From Spongisporangium articulatum (GTDB lineage Bacteria; Actinomycetota; Actinomycetes; Actinomycetales; Kineosporiaceae), in the NCBI RefSeq assembly GCF_044465595.1, contig NZ_JBITLV010000005.1:186001-250000 (forward strand): 64,000 nt of DNA, read 5' to 3'. Below, piece after piece: positions 1 to 7,718 of the stretch. The first letter of the stretch is position 1. Each line of letters starts with the position of its first letter. A program made the translations under genes and the position numbers. Under the pieces are notes generated by a model. The model saw only the letters and a list, made by a program, of their open reading frames with translations, made no database searches and had not been told where the DNA came from.

Positions 1-7
1 TGGGCGC

Positions 8-550
8 ATGAAGCGACTGCCGGCCCGGGGGCCCGCACTGCAGGGCCGCGCCCTGATCGCCTCGTTCGACATCGATTGCGGCGAACTCCTGCCGGGCCAC
101 CGCTTCGTCGCGCGCGGACTGGGCGGGCCCTACGAGCTGCCGATCCCGCCCGACTGGGATGGGACGGACGGGGAGTACGAGCGCATCCTGCCGTTCGTCG
201 ACCGCGGGTCCTACCCGGGCTTCTCGCTGGAGTACGAGCTGGTCCCCGGCCTCCCGCCACTGGACCCGCGCGACCCGATCTTCCCGTATCTCGTGGGGGT
301 CGCCTACGCGGCGGACGTGACGTTGCCGTGGGAGCCGACGGACGGCGGGGCGATCGCCTCCCCGGCGGGCGGGGCGAGCACGCACGGGTCGCGCGGGGAC
401 TGGCCCCTGCCCCCGGACGCGCGGCGGCTCACGTTCTCCCTGTACCCGGTCGGTGACGACGGCCGGGTCACCTGGGACCGGGCGGCCGGTGACCTGGAGG
501 TCGACGTGCGCACCGGTTCCGCCCGGTGGACGGCGACCATCCGGTCTTGA
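8..550 (+). CDS. Conserved hypothetical protein, 180 aa
   Basis: I do not recognise the family. The product is soluble, acidic and proline/glycine rich, with no signal peptide, no membrane segment and a single cysteine near the N-terminus (CGELLPG). The ATG lies seven bases from the window edge with no visible ribosome-binding site, so the true start could lie outside the window. The stop codon TGA is embedded in the -35 hexamer of the ArsR promoter that follows, so the gene is tightly packed against the ArsR unit but probably not part of it. Codon use is normal for the window. Confidence 0.6.
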   Translation: MKRLPARGPALQGRALIASFDIDCGELLPGHRFVARGLGGPYELPIPPDWDGTDGEYERILPFVDRGSYPGFSLEYELVPGLPPLDPRDPIFPYLVGVAYAADVTLPWEPTDGGAIASPAGGASTHGSRGDWPLPPDARRLTFSLYPVGDDGRVTWDRAAGDLEVDVRTGSARWTATIRS

Positions 551-576
551 CATGCAAGCAGTCACTTGCCTAATGT
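547..576 (+). promoter_or_regulatory. ArsR promoter with internal operator
   Basis: TTGACA (547-552), an 18-bp spacer and TAATGT (571-576) form a near-consensus sigma-70 promoter. The spacer holds the inverted repeat GCAAG-N6-CTTGC (554-558 and 565-569). RNA polymerase and a dimeric repressor could not bind together, which is the usual autoregulation geometry for ArsR proteins. The predicted transcription start falls on the GTG at 584. Confidence 0.75.
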
Positions 577-583
577 CGCCGCG

Positions 584-868
584 GTGGGTGACGTCTTCAA
601 GGCTCTGGCCGACCCCACCCGCCGCACGATCCTCGACGAGCTGACGGAGCGGGACGGTCAGACGCTGTTCGAGATCTGCGCGCGGCTGGCCTCCCGGCAC
701 GGGCTGGGGTCGTCGCGGCAGGCCATCTCGCAGCACCTCGACGTGCTGGAGGCGGCGGGCCTGCTCTCGGTCCGGCGCGAGGGTCGCTACAAGCTGCACC
801 ACATCGACACGTCACCGCTCGAACCGATCGTCGAGCGGTGGCTGACGCCCGGGAAGGGGCCGACATGA
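584..868 (+). CDS. ArsR-family winged-helix repressor
   Basis: A 94-aa DNA-binding repressor. It starts with the family signature FKALADPTRRTILDEL, carries a recognition helix around SRQAISQHLDVLEAAGLL and a basic wing (RREGRYKLHHI). No metal-binding cysteine pair of the SmtB/ArsR type is visible, so it is probably the metal-independent type that is often paired with VOC or SRPBCC genes. GTG 584 is chosen because it lies 7 nt after the -10 TAATGT, giving a leaderless message. The in-frame TTG at 566 lies inside the operator and is rejected. The stop overlaps the VOC start (ATGA), so the two are translationally coupled. Confidence 0.85.
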   Translation: MGDVFKALADPTRRTILDELTERDGQTLFEICARLASRHGLGSSRQAISQHLDVLEAAGLLSVRREGRYKLHHIDTSPLEPIVERWLTPGKGPT

Positions 869-1254
869 GGATCACCCTGTCGAGCGTGCTCGTCGACGAC
901 CAGGCCAGGGCGCTGCAGTTCTACACGGACGTACTGGGTTTCGTGGAGAAGACCAACGTGGCGCTCGGTGAGCACAGCTGGATCACTGTGGTCTCGCCGC
1001 AGGATCCGGGCGGCGTCGAGCTGGTCCTCGAGCCCGATGCCCACCCGGCCGTGGGGCCGTTCAAGGCGGCGCTGGTCGACGACGGCATCCCGTTCACCTC
1101 GTTCACGGTGGACGACGTGCGCGCCGAGCACGAACGGCTCAGCGCGCTCGGCGTGGTCTTCACGCAGGAACCCACCGAGATGGGACCGGTGGTCACCGCG
1201 GTGCTGGACGACACGTGCGGCAACCTCATCCAGATCATGCAGCTGGTGGAGTAG
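865..1254 (+). CDS. VOC (glyoxalase/bleomycin-resistance) family protein
   Basis: A 129-aa protein made of two beta-alpha-beta-beta-beta modules. It begins MRITLSSVLVDDQ, has the typical ALQFYTDVLGF helix, and ends with the strand DDTCGNLIQIMQL that normally supplies a metal or substrate ligand glutamate/glutamine. Family members are small metal-dependent lyases, dioxygenases or drug-binding proteins; the substrate here is unknown. It overlaps the ArsR gene by four bases and is followed without any gap by mug, so the three form one operon. GGGAAGGGG lies upstream as a plausible ribosome-binding site. Confidence 0.85.
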   Translation: MRITLSSVLVDDQARALQFYTDVLGFVEKTNVALGEHSWITVVSPQDPGGVELVLEPDAHPAVGPFKAALVDDGIPFTSFTVDDVRAEHERLSALGVVFTQEPTEMGPVVTAVLDDTCGNLIQIMQLVE

Positions 1255-1824
1255 ATGGCGCGGTTCACGCGGGCCGAGCTGGAGTCGTTCCGGGACGCGG
1301 AGGTTCCCGACCTCGTGGGCCCGTCGACGCGGCTGCTGTTCGTCGGCATCAACCCTGGCCTGTGGACGGCGGCCACCCAGGCCCACTTCGCCCGGCGCGG
1401 AAACCGGTTCTACCCCGCGCTCTTCCGGGCCGGGCTGGTCGACCGGCTCATCGACGCCTCCGGCGGGTACGCCCCGCAGGACCGGGCCCTACTGCTCGAG
1501 AGTGGCCTGGGGATCAGCAATCTGGTGCCGCGGGCCACGGCCCGGGCGGACGAGCTGTCGGACGACGAGCTGCGGGCCGGGTCGGCGCGGCTCGAATCGC
1601 TCGTGACGGCGGTGCGGCCACGGGTGGTCGCGGTGCTCGGGGTGACGGCCTACCGGGTGGCGTTCGGACGACGGTCGGCGCAGGTCGGGCGGCAGCCGGA
1701 GACCCTGGCCGGCGCGCAGCTGTGGGTGGCGCCCAACCCGAGCGGCCTCAACGCGCACTCGTCGCTCGACGACCTGGCGGCGGCCTACCGCGAGATCGGC
1801 GTCGCCGCGGGGCTCCTGACCTGA
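1255..1824 (+). CDS. mug: Mismatch-specific DNA glycosylase (Mug family)
   Basis: 189 aa. Motif 1 GINPG (residues 31-35, the catalytic Asn region of Mug/TDG enzymes) and motif 2 NPSGLN (about residue 162, the intercalation loop) are both present. The family removes uracil or ethenocytosine opposite guanine, leaving an abasic site for base-excision repair. The ATG directly follows the VOC stop codon, so it is probably translated by coupling in the ArsR-VOC-mug operon. This links a DNA-repair enzyme to an ArsR-controlled response; the inducer is not evident from sequence. Confidence 0.9.
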   Translation: MARFTRAELESFRDAEVPDLVGPSTRLLFVGINPGLWTAATQAHFARRGNRFYPALFRAGLVDRLIDASGGYAPQDRALLLESGLGISNLVPRATARADELSDDELRAGSARLESLVTAVRPRVVAVLGVTAYRVAFGRRSAQVGRQPETLAGAQLWVAPNPSGLNAHSSLDDLAAAYREIGVAAGLLT

Positions 1825-1914
1825 CGCACGGAACGGCTGCCGACGAGAGCGGCACGGACGTCGAAGCCAGCATCTACGTGCGTCACGTCGTCCCGCGCTC
1901 CTAGGGTTGATCAG

Positions 1915-2325
1915 GTGAACGAAGAACTACGCAGCCTCATCGAGGCCGGCCCGCTCGCCCACCTCACCACGCTCAACGCCGACGGGTCGCCGCAGGCGAG
2001 CGTCATCTGGATCGGCCTCGACGGCGACGACATCGTCTCCGGCCACCTGGCCCGCTACGCCAAGGTCCGCAACGTCGAACGTGACCCCCGGGTGGTGCTG
2101 ACGTTCGAGGCACCGCGCGACGCCAGCCAGGTCCTGAACCCGTACGCGGTCGTCTATGCCCAGGCCACGGTCGAGCCGGAGGAGACCGCCGCCTGGGATC
2201 TGCTCGACCGCCTGACCAAGGTCTACATGTCGCCCGACGCCACGTTCCCGGCGCCGAAGGGCCCGGGGTTCATCATCCGGTACCGCATCGAGCGGGTCGG
2301 TGGCGTCGGCCCCTGGACCGACTGA
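1915..2325 (+). CDS. PPOX-class FMN/F420-dependent protein
   Basis: 136-aa split-barrel flavoprotein. The N-terminus LAHLTTLNADGSPQASVIWIGLDGDDIV and the segment YAKVRNVERDPRVVLTF are the usual cofactor and phosphate-contact regions of the actinobacterial PPOX family, which often use F420. The substrate is unknown. The start GTG 1915 is preceded by TAGGGT and seven bases with no Shine-Dalgarno sequence, so the message is probably leaderless. It is a single-gene unit convergent with the YrhB-like gene. Confidence 0.8.
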   Translation: MNEELRSLIEAGPLAHLTTLNADGSPQASVIWIGLDGDDIVSGHLARYAKVRNVERDPRVVLTFEAPRDASQVLNPYAVVYAQATVEPEETAAWDLLDRLTKVYMSPDATFPAPKGPGFIIRYRIERVGGVGPWTD

Positions 2326-2338
2326 GACACCGGACTTC

Positions 2339-2629
2339 TCAATCGTCCGTCGCGTCCAGCCACGCCTCGTACAAGGCGTACTGAGCCGGCGCTGAACCGT
2401 AACGGTGTACGTGGGCGGTGACCTTGTCGATCACGAGCGGGCAGCTGCCCACCAGCTGGTCGCGCCGGTCCCGGGACCGCAGCCACCGGCGAGTCGCGAA
2501 GTAGGCGACCCACGCCCGGGAGTGCTCCTCCAACTTCCAGACCACCACCTCGTCGTCCGGGTCCGTGCGGTGCGGGTGCCAGGTCGCCACCTCGGCGTCG
2601 GCACGACTCCTCGCGGTCTCCTCGTCCAC
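2339..2629 (-). CDS. YrhB/Imm35-like small protein
   Basis: 96 aa. A tryptophan-rich strand region (WKLEEHSRAWVAYFATRRWL) is followed by LVGSCPLVIDKVTAHVHRYGSA, which resembles the VGN.P.iVdk.tG core of YrhB/immunity-protein-35 domains. Such proteins either act as immunity proteins to polymorphic toxins or as standalone proteins. No toxin gene is seen nearby, so an immunity role is not supported here. It lies 1 nt downstream of the SRPBCC gene and is almost certainly cotranscribed with it. Confidence 0.6.
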   Translation of the reverse strand: MDEETARSRADAEVATWHPHRTDPDDEVVVWKLEEHSRAWVAYFATRRWLRSRDRRDQLVGSCPLVIDKVTAHVHRYGSAPAQYALYEAWLDATDD

Positions 2630-2630
2630 G

Positions 2631-3092
2631 TCAGCGCCCCTCGGTTCGGGCGAGTTCCTCCACCAGCCACCGGTTCCGCTGCTCCAGCAGGCCCGTCATG
2701 TAGCGGGTCAGGAAGAGCCGGTCGACCAAGCGGCCCACCATCCCCAGGGGCGACGAGAAGTCGACGACGTCCACCATCCGGGTGCCTTGCACGGACGTCT
2801 CGAAGAGGTGCTCGTGGTACCAGTGGCCGAACGGTCCCGAGACCTGCTCGTCGACGAACCGGAAAGGGGCGTCGTAGGCGCTGATCCGCGAGGTCATCGT
2901 GAACGGGACACCGAAGTGCCGGGCGCGCCAGGTCACGGTGTCCCCGAGTTCCATCACCCCGGACGTGACGCCGGCGACCGCCCGCTCCCCCGAATCGCGC
3001 ATCGAGGCGGTGTGCGCGTCGACCGACAGGCTGAGCGCGAAACAGGCCTTCGGCGACGCCGGGACGTCGGTCGTGAGCCGGATGCTGGGCAC
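2631..3092 (-). CDS. SRPBCC (START-like) family protein
   Basis: 153 aa. The layout fits the START/Bet v1 fold: an N-terminal strand (IRLTTDVPASPKACFALSLSVDAH), central strands ending in WYHEHLFETSVQGTRMVDVVDF, and a long C-terminal helix (RLVDRLFLTRYMTGLLEQRNRWLVEEL). Members bind or transport hydrophobic ligands or act as cyclase-like enzymes. The start GTG 3092 lies 7 nt after TACGAT with no Shine-Dalgarno sequence, so the transcript is probably leaderless. It is the first gene of a two-gene unit with the YrhB-like protein. Confidence 0.8.
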   Translation of the reverse strand: MPSIRLTTDVPASPKACFALSLSVDAHTASMRDSGERAVAGVTSGVMELGDTVTWRARHFGVPFTMTSRISAYDAPFRFVDEQVSGPFGHWYHEHLFETSVQGTRMVDVVDFSSPLGMVGRLVDRLFLTRYMTGLLEQRNRWLVEELARTEGR

Positions 3093-3127
3093 GCCTGCGA
3101 TCGTAGGTCAGCGCCCGCGACATCCGT

Positions 3128-3181
3128 CCCCGTTTTCGTTGCCACAACGACCGATCCGCCGCCCATGGCAACCGAAACGGG
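3128..3181. repeat. Hairpin, family B copy 1
   Basis: The arms CCCCGTTTTCGTTGCCA (3128-3144) and TGGCAACCGAAACGGG (3166-3181) pair with two internal mismatches around a 21-nt loop. The element sits 6 bp after the ychF stop and 35 bp upstream of the SRPBCC start. It could act as a terminator for ychF, although no T-tract follows. The right arm matches the element at 25271-25289 at 14 of 15 positions (TGGCrACCGAAACGG). Confidence 0.7.
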
Positions 3182-3186
3182 TGCAC

Positions 3187-4272
3187 CTACACGTTGAAGC
3201 GGAACTCCACGACGTCGCCGTCGCGCATCACGTAGTCCTTGCCCTCGATGCGCACCTTGCCGTGGGCCTTGGCCTCGGCCATCGACCCCGCCGCGACCAG
3301 GTCGTCGAAACCGATGACCTCGGCCTTGATGAATCCTCGCTGGAAGTCGGTGTGGATGACCCCGGCGGCCTGGGGCGCCGTCCAGCCCTGCCGGATCGTC
3401 CAGGCCCGCGACTCCTTGGGCCCGGCGGTCAGGTACGTCTGGAGACCCAGGGTGTGGAAACCGATCTCGGCCAGTTGGTCGAGCCCGGAGCGGGTCTGCC
3501 CGACCGACTCCAGCAGCTCGGCGGCCTCCTCGTCGGACAGCTCGATCAGCTCCGACTCCAGCTTGGCGTTGAGGAACACGCAGTCGGCGGGGGCCACCAG
3601 GGAGCGCATCTTGTCCTGCAGCGCCTCGTCGGTGAGGCCGTCCTCGTCGACGTTGAACACGTAGATGAACGGCTTGGCCGTCATCAGCGACAGCTCGCGC
3701 AGGAGCTCGAGGTCGACACCGGCCTGGGCCGCCCCGGCGGCCAGCGTCGTCCCGGCCTCCAGCAGGGTGTTGGCGGCGACGGCGGCGTCGAGCACGGCCT
3801 TGTCGGCCTTCTTGCCCTTGACCTCCTTCTCCAACCGCGGGATCGCCTTCTCCAGCGTCTGGAGGTCGGCGAGAATCAGCTCGGTGTGGACGATCTCGAT
3901 GTCGTCGGCCGGGTCGACCCGCCCCGCGACGTGCACCACGTCGTCGTCCACGAAGGCCCGCACGACCTGGCAGATGGCGTCGGCCTCGCGGATGTTCGCG
4001 AGGAACTTGTTGCCCAGCCCCTCGCCCTCCGACGCCCCCTTGACGATGCCCGCGATGTCGACGAACGAGACCGTGGCGGGCACCAATCGCTCGCTGCCGA
4101 AGATCTTCGCCAGCTCGCCGAGCCGCGGGTCGGGCAGCGGGACCACGCCGACGTTGGGCTCGATCGTCGCGAACGGGTAGTTCGCCGCGAGCACCTCCGC
4201 CTTGGTCAGGGCGTTGAACAGGGTGGACTTGCCGACGTTGGGCAGGCCGACGATGCCGATGGTGAGTGCCAC
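3187..4272 (-). CDS. ychF: Redox-regulated ATPase YchF (OLA1)
   Basis: 361 aa, the usual length. The P-loop GLPNVGKSTLF is at residues 9-19, followed by NVGVVPLPDPRL, the G3-like DIAGIVKGASEGEGLGNKFL, and FNVDEDG in place of NKxD, which is why the family prefers ATP to GTP. The C-terminal TGS domain ends AKAHGKVRIEGKDYVMRDGDVVEFRFNV. The protein is ribosome-associated and linked to translation and stress control. GTG 4272 is 6 nt after TAACCT with no Shine-Dalgarno sequence, so it is likely leaderless. Confidence 0.97.
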   Translation of the reverse strand: MALTIGIVGLPNVGKSTLFNALTKAEVLAANYPFATIEPNVGVVPLPDPRLGELAKIFGSERLVPATVSFVDIAGIVKGASEGEGLGNKFLANIREADAICQVVRAFVDDDVVHVAGRVDPADDIEIVHTELILADLQTLEKAIPRLEKEVKGKKADKAVLDAAVAANTLLEAGTTLAAGAAQAGVDLELLRELSLMTAKPFIYVFNVDEDGLTDEALQDKMRSLVAPADCVFLNAKLESELIELSDEEAAELLESVGQTRSGLDQLAEIGFHTLGLQTYLTAGPKESRAWTIRQGWTAPQAAGVIHTDFQRGFIKAEVIGFDDLVAAGSMAEAKAHGKVRIEGKDYVMRDGDVVEFRFNV

Positions 4273-4281
4273 CCCGCCAGG

Positions 4282-4620
4282 TTATCGGGGGTCTGGACCC
4301 AGGGCGTCGCTCAGCCCACCCGCCCCCTCCTTGAGCTCGACGAAGACCGACCAGCTCGGCGTCGTCCCCGTGTTCTCGCCCACGTGCTCCTGCGCCGCGA
4401 CCCAGCGCACCTCCCCCGGGGCCAGCTCGACGTCCACCGAGCGCCCGCCCGCGCTCACCTGCCGCGAGAACGCGGCCAGCGACACCATCACGGAGTCAGG
4501 GTGCCGGTGCGGGGCCGTCCGGTCACCCGGGACGTCGCGGTACTCCAGCACCCGGACCCGCTCGTTCTCGAACACCACCGAGTACAGGTCGGGGCAGCAC
4601 ACCACGGGATCGCTGCTCAT
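4282..4620 (-). CDS. Cupin-domain protein
   Basis: 112 aa. Cupin motif 1 is reduced to RTAPHRHPDSVMVSL (metal ligands His-x-His), and motif 2 corresponds to LAPGEVRWVAAQEHVGENTG. It is a single small beta-barrel of unknown ligand. ATG 4620 is preceded by AAGGAG at an 8-nt distance, which decides it over the upstream ATG at 4635. It is divergent from the TetR gene, and the shared intergenic region holds an 18-bp palindrome, so it is the likely target of that TetR regulator. Confidence 0.75.
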   Translation of the reverse strand: MSSDPVVCCPDLYSVVFENERVRVLEYRDVPGDRTAPHRHPDSVMVSLAAFSRQVSAGGRSVDVELAPGEVRWVAAQEHVGENTGTTPSWSVFVELKEGAGGLSDALGPDPR

Positions 4621-4633
4621 GATTGGCTCCTTC

Positions 4634-4651
4634 ATGGGATTGCAGTCCCAT
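4634..4651. promoter_or_regulatory. TetR operator, 18-bp palindrome
   Basis: ATGGGATTGCAGTCCCAT is an 18-bp palindrome with only one mismatched pair. It lies between the divergent cupin and TetR genes, 25 bp upstream of the TetR start, and covers TTGCAG, a possible -35 hexamer for the tetR promoter (TACCAT at 4665-4670). Size and position fit a TetR dimer site that controls both genes. Confidence 0.65.
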
Positions 4652-4676
4652 AAGAGTACGCAGGTACCATGAACGG

Positions 4677-5267
4677 ATGGCAACCCCCTACGAGCAGACC
4701 GGGCGGACCCACCAGAAGGCCCGCACCCGGGAGGCCCTGCTCGAGGCGGCCCGGCGGATCCTGACGTCCGGTCACGAGCCGACCGTCGAGGAGGCCGCGG
4801 CCGAGGCGAAGGTGTCGCGCACGACCGCCTACCGCTACTTCCCGACCCGGCAGAGCCTCGTACTGGCGGCCCACCCGCAGACGCTGCAGACCTCACTCCT
4901 GCCCGACGACGCACCGTCCGACACCGGAGCGCGTCTCGATCTCGTGATGCAGGCCTTCACCGAGCTGACCCTCACCTGGGAACCCCAGCTGCGCGCGGCT
5001 TTACGGGCGTCGCTCGAACCCGGCTCCGAGCCGCCGACGCTGCGCGGCGGGCGGGCGATCGGTTGGATCGCCGACGCGCTCTCGCCCCTACGGGGGCAGG
5101 TGGACGTCGACCGCCTGGCCGTCGCGATCCGCTCGGCCACCGGGGTGGAGACCTTCGTCTGGCTGGTGGACGTCGCCGGGCTGAGTCGGGACGACGCCGC
5201 TCACCTCATGCGCTGGTCGGCGGCCGCCCTCCTGAACCGGGCTCTCGACGGTGACCCACCACCCTGA
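4677..5267 (+). CDS. TetR-family transcriptional regulator
   Basis: 196 aa. The N-terminal helix-turn-helix TREALLEAARRILTSGHEPTVEEAAAEAKVSRTTAYRYFPTR... ends with the YRYFPTRQSL signature. The C-terminal ligand-binding domain is helical and unassigned. ATG 4677 lies 6 nt after TACCAT, so the transcript is probably leaderless and starts at or next to the start codon. The divergent cupin gene and the intervening palindrome make it a local autoregulated repressor. The ligand is unknown. Confidence 0.88.
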   Translation: MATPYEQTGRTHQKARTREALLEAARRILTSGHEPTVEEAAAEAKVSRTTAYRYFPTRQSLVLAAHPQTLQTSLLPDDAPSDTGARLDLVMQAFTELTLTWEPQLRAALRASLEPGSEPPTLRGGRAIGWIADALSPLRGQVDVDRLAVAIRSATGVETFVWLVDVAGLSRDDAAHLMRWSAAALLNRALDGDPPP

Positions 5268-5280
5268 GTTCCCTTCGCTC

Positions 5281-5871
5281 TCAGGAGTTCTCGGCGAAGG
5301 GGCGGCCGGCCGTCAGGCCCGCGCGGACGTCGTCCGGGAAGGTCTGTCCGAGTTGCGCGTCGGTGAGCGCACCCGTCGCGTCGAGCACGGTCGCGAAGAA
5401 GAGCCGTGCGGCGACGGCGAAGACCACGTCGGCGATCTCGGCGTCGCTCAGGCCGAGGGCGCGCAGGTCGTCGACGTCCTCCTGCCGCGTGGCGGCGGGG
5501 TCGGTCGCGATGCGGGCCGCGAAGGCGATCAGGGCCCGGTCGACGTCGTCCAGCCGCTCCAGGTCGCCCAGCGCCACGGCGCGCATCGCCGCCTCGTCGC
5601 CGACCACGTCCCGCAGGAACGAGGCGTGCGCGGCCAGGCAGTAGGTGTTGCGGCGGGCCCGGGCCGCGGCGGTGGTGACCAGCTCGAACCGGCGGCGGTC
5701 CATGCCGCCCCGCACGGTCAGGTTGAGGTTCGTCCAGGCGAGACCCACCTCGCCGCGGGTCGCGAAGGCGGGCGCGTAGTTCGGCAGGTATCCCCAGGCC
5801 TGGCGTTGGCTCGCGTACCAGGCCGCCGCGTCGCCCTCGGCCTCCGACTCGTCGATGCGTCGCAGGAACAT
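5281..5871 (-). CDS. Carboxymuconolactone decarboxylase/AhpD-like protein
   Basis: 196 aa, alpha-helical AhpD fold. The AhpD core motif E-x11-C-x2-C-x3-H is recognisable, with Glu63, Cys78 (YCLAAH) and His82, but the first cysteine of the CxxC pair is Asn75. The family includes alkylhydroperoxidases that reduce peroxides through the CxxC pair. With one cysteine the enzyme cannot form the usual internal disulfide, so it is either a one-Cys peroxidase or has another activity. Convergent with tetR; a 6-bp stem (CCTGAG/CTCAGG, 5263-5285) lies between the two stop codons. Confidence 0.8.
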   Translation of the reverse strand: MFLRRIDESEAEGDAAAWYASQRQAWGYLPNYAPAFATRGEVGLAWTNLNLTVRGGMDRRRFELVTTAAARARRNTYCLAAHASFLRDVVGDEAAMRAVALGDLERLDDVDRALIAFAARIATDPAATRQEDVDDLRALGLSDAEIADVVFAVAARLFFATVLDATGALTDAQLGQTFPDDVRAGLTAGRPFAENS

Positions 5872-5940
5872 CTGCTGCCTCCCATGCCTCGTGGGCTTGC
5901 CGACCCCTGATTGTCGGTGGTCACTGGCACCGTGTCCCGC

Positions 5941-7068
5941 ATGACGGGATTCGCGCTCGGGGTGCTGTTCGGGGCGGTGGTCGCCGCCGCGTTGACGTGG
6001 GTGGTCGGCGGCGCGGTGGCGCGTGCCCGCGCGGCGGGTCTGGCGGCGGAGCGGGACCTGCTGCGCGAGCGGGTCACCGACCTGGAGGCGGCGGCCGGCA
6101 CCGAGACGGAGCTGGTGGCCACCCTGTCGCCGCTGTCGTCGACCCTGCAGCGGGTCGAGCGCCAGGTCGCCGCCCTGGAACGTGATCGAGTGGAACAGTT
6201 CTCACGCCTCGACGAGCAGCTCAACGCCGTCCGGGTGTCGGGCGAGGCCCTGCGGCAGCAGACGGCGGCGCTGGCCGGCGCCCTGCGCTCACCGACCGCC
6301 CGCGGGGCCTGGGGCGAGGTGCAGCTGCGGCGCGTCGTCGAGCACGCCGGCATGCTCGCCCGGGTCGACTTCAGCACGCAGGTCGGCGGGGTGACGCCCG
6401 AGGGCGTGGGGGTGCGCCCCGACCTCGTGGTGCACCTGCCGGGCGGGAAGCACCTGGTGGTCGACGCCAAGGCGCCGCTGGCCGCGTTCCTCGAGGCCAG
6501 CGAACAGCCCGGCACCGAGAGTTCGCGCGCGGCCGCGCTGCACGCGAAGGCGTTGCGGGCCCACGTCGACGCGCTGGCGGCCAAGGAGTACTGGGCCGCG
6601 TTCCAGCCCAGCCCGCAACTGGTGGTCTGCTTCGTGCCCGGCGAGGCGTTCCTGGCCTCGGCCTGCTCGGCCGACCCGAGCCTGCTGGAGCACGCGATGG
6701 GCCGCCGCGTCGTGCTGGCGACGCCGACGACGTTGCTGGCCCTGCTGCGCACGGTGGCCCTGACCTGGCAGTCCGAGGCGCTCGCCGGCAACGCACGAGC
6801 GCTGTTCGAGTTGGGCCGCGAGCTGCACGGGCGGCTCGGCACGCTCTCGGAGGCCACCACCCGCGTCGGCCGGTCCCTGCACCGGGCCGTCGAGGACTAC
6901 AACTCGTGGGTCGGCACGCTCGAGCGCCGGGTGCTGGTCACCGCCCGCCGGATGGAACAGCTCGACCTGACCGACGGCGAGGTCCCGTCACCGGCGCCGA
7001 TCGAGGCGGTGCCCCGTCCGCTCACGGCCGCCGAACTGCTGGACCCGGTCGACCGCGAGTCAGCCTGA
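5941..7068 (+). CDS. rmuC: DNA recombination protein RmuC
   Basis: 375 aa. An N-terminal membrane anchor (residues 4-25, ALGVLFGAVVAAALTWVVGG) is followed by a coiled coil (about 30-100) and the RmuC nuclease-like domain, with GAWGEVQLRRVVEHAGM, RPDLVVHLPGGKHLVVDAK and PGEAFLASA blocks. RmuC limits inversions between short inverted repeats in E. coli, which is of interest in a window this rich in inverted repeats. ATG 5941 is preceded at 7 nt by CACCGT and no Shine-Dalgarno sequence. The last nine bases overlap the convergent hypothetical gene. Confidence 0.93.
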   Translation: MTGFALGVLFGAVVAAALTWVVGGAVARARAAGLAAERDLLRERVTDLEAAAGTETELVATLSPLSSTLQRVERQVAALERDRVEQFSRLDEQLNAVRVSGEALRQQTAALAGALRSPTARGAWGEVQLRRVVEHAGMLARVDFSTQVGGVTPEGVGVRPDLVVHLPGGKHLVVDAKAPLAAFLEASEQPGTESSRAAALHAKALRAHVDALAAKEYWAAFQPSPQLVVCFVPGEAFLASACSADPSLLEHAMGRRVVLATPTTLLALLRTVALTWQSEALAGNARALFELGRELHGRLGTLSEATTRVGRSLHRAVEDYNSWVGTLERRVLVTARRMEQLDLTDGEVPSPAPIEAVPRPLTAAELLDPVDRESA

Positions 7069-7701
7069 GGTCTCACCGAACCACCCCGGCAGGACGGGCA
7101 CGTCGGCGAGCGGCTCGGGTTGCTCGTCGGGTTCCGGCTCCCAGGGCCACAACTCCTCGACCCCGGCCGCCGCGGTGACGAACGCCGTCGCGTCGAGCAC
7201 GGTGCGGGTCTCCTCGATGCCGAGGCGCAGCCAGGTGCACACCAGCAGCAGCTCCCCGGGCGGTGGGAGCGGAGTCAGCCACATCGTCTTGTCGTAGCCG
7301 CGCCCCCCGCCGCCACCACCGTGGGAGTTCAGCTGCGGCCCGCGCTCCGGGCGCCCGAAGCCCCCGGACGTCACCCGGGTCCCGTCGGCGAACTCGAACC
7401 CGAGCAGGAACTGGTCCTCCGGGTCGGTCAGTTCGCCGTAGTGACCCATGAACAGGTCCATCACGTCGTGCCGCCGGGTCGGAGTCCGGCGCCGCCGCAA
7501 CGACACGGTGAACTCGACGCCGTTGCTGTAGACCCGGAACCCGCCGACGAAGATGGCCAGATCATCGGCCCGACCGATCACTGCTGAGACGTCGACGGGG
7601 ACCGGCACCTCGTTCTCCGGCGCCGACCACGTCGGCCGTTCCCGTCCGCCACCCTCGTCGTCCCCGCCCACGATCGTTCCCCCGTACCAGTCAGACCCCA
7701 T
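7060..7701 (-). CDS. Conserved hypothetical protein, 213 aa
   Basis: Function not recognised. The protein looks soluble: an N-terminal disordered part (residues 1-35), a beta-rich core (DLAIFVGGFRVYSNGVEFTVSLRRR and QFLLGFEFADGTRV), a glycine run (SHGGGGGGRGYD), a second beta region (MWLTPLPPPGELLLVCTW) and an acidic proline-rich tail. ATG 7701 lies 7 nt after CACGCT. Immediately upstream is the perfect 23-bp palindrome of family C, which may influence its promoter. It overlaps the rmuC 3' end by nine bases. Confidence 0.65.
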   Translation of the reverse strand: MGSDWYGGTIVGGDDEGGGRERPTWSAPENEVPVPVDVSAVIGRADDLAIFVGGFRVYSNGVEFTVSLRRRRTPTRRHDVMDLFMGHYGELTDPEDQFLLGFEFADGTRVTSGGFGRPERGPQLNSHGGGGGGRGYDKTMWLTPLPPPGELLLVCTWLRLGIEETRTVLDATAFVTAAAGVEELWPWEPEPDEQPEPLADVPVLPGWFGETSG

Positions 7702-7718
7702 GACTTCGAGCGTGTCAC

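Noticed and set aside
566..583. TTG 566 as the ArsR start
   Set aside because: It lies between the -35 and -10 elements, within the operator, so it would not be in the mRNA.
2339..3092. Toxin-immunity pair for the YrhB/Imm35-like protein
   Set aside because: No polymorphic toxin or effector gene is adjacent; the partner is an ordinary SRPBCC protein.
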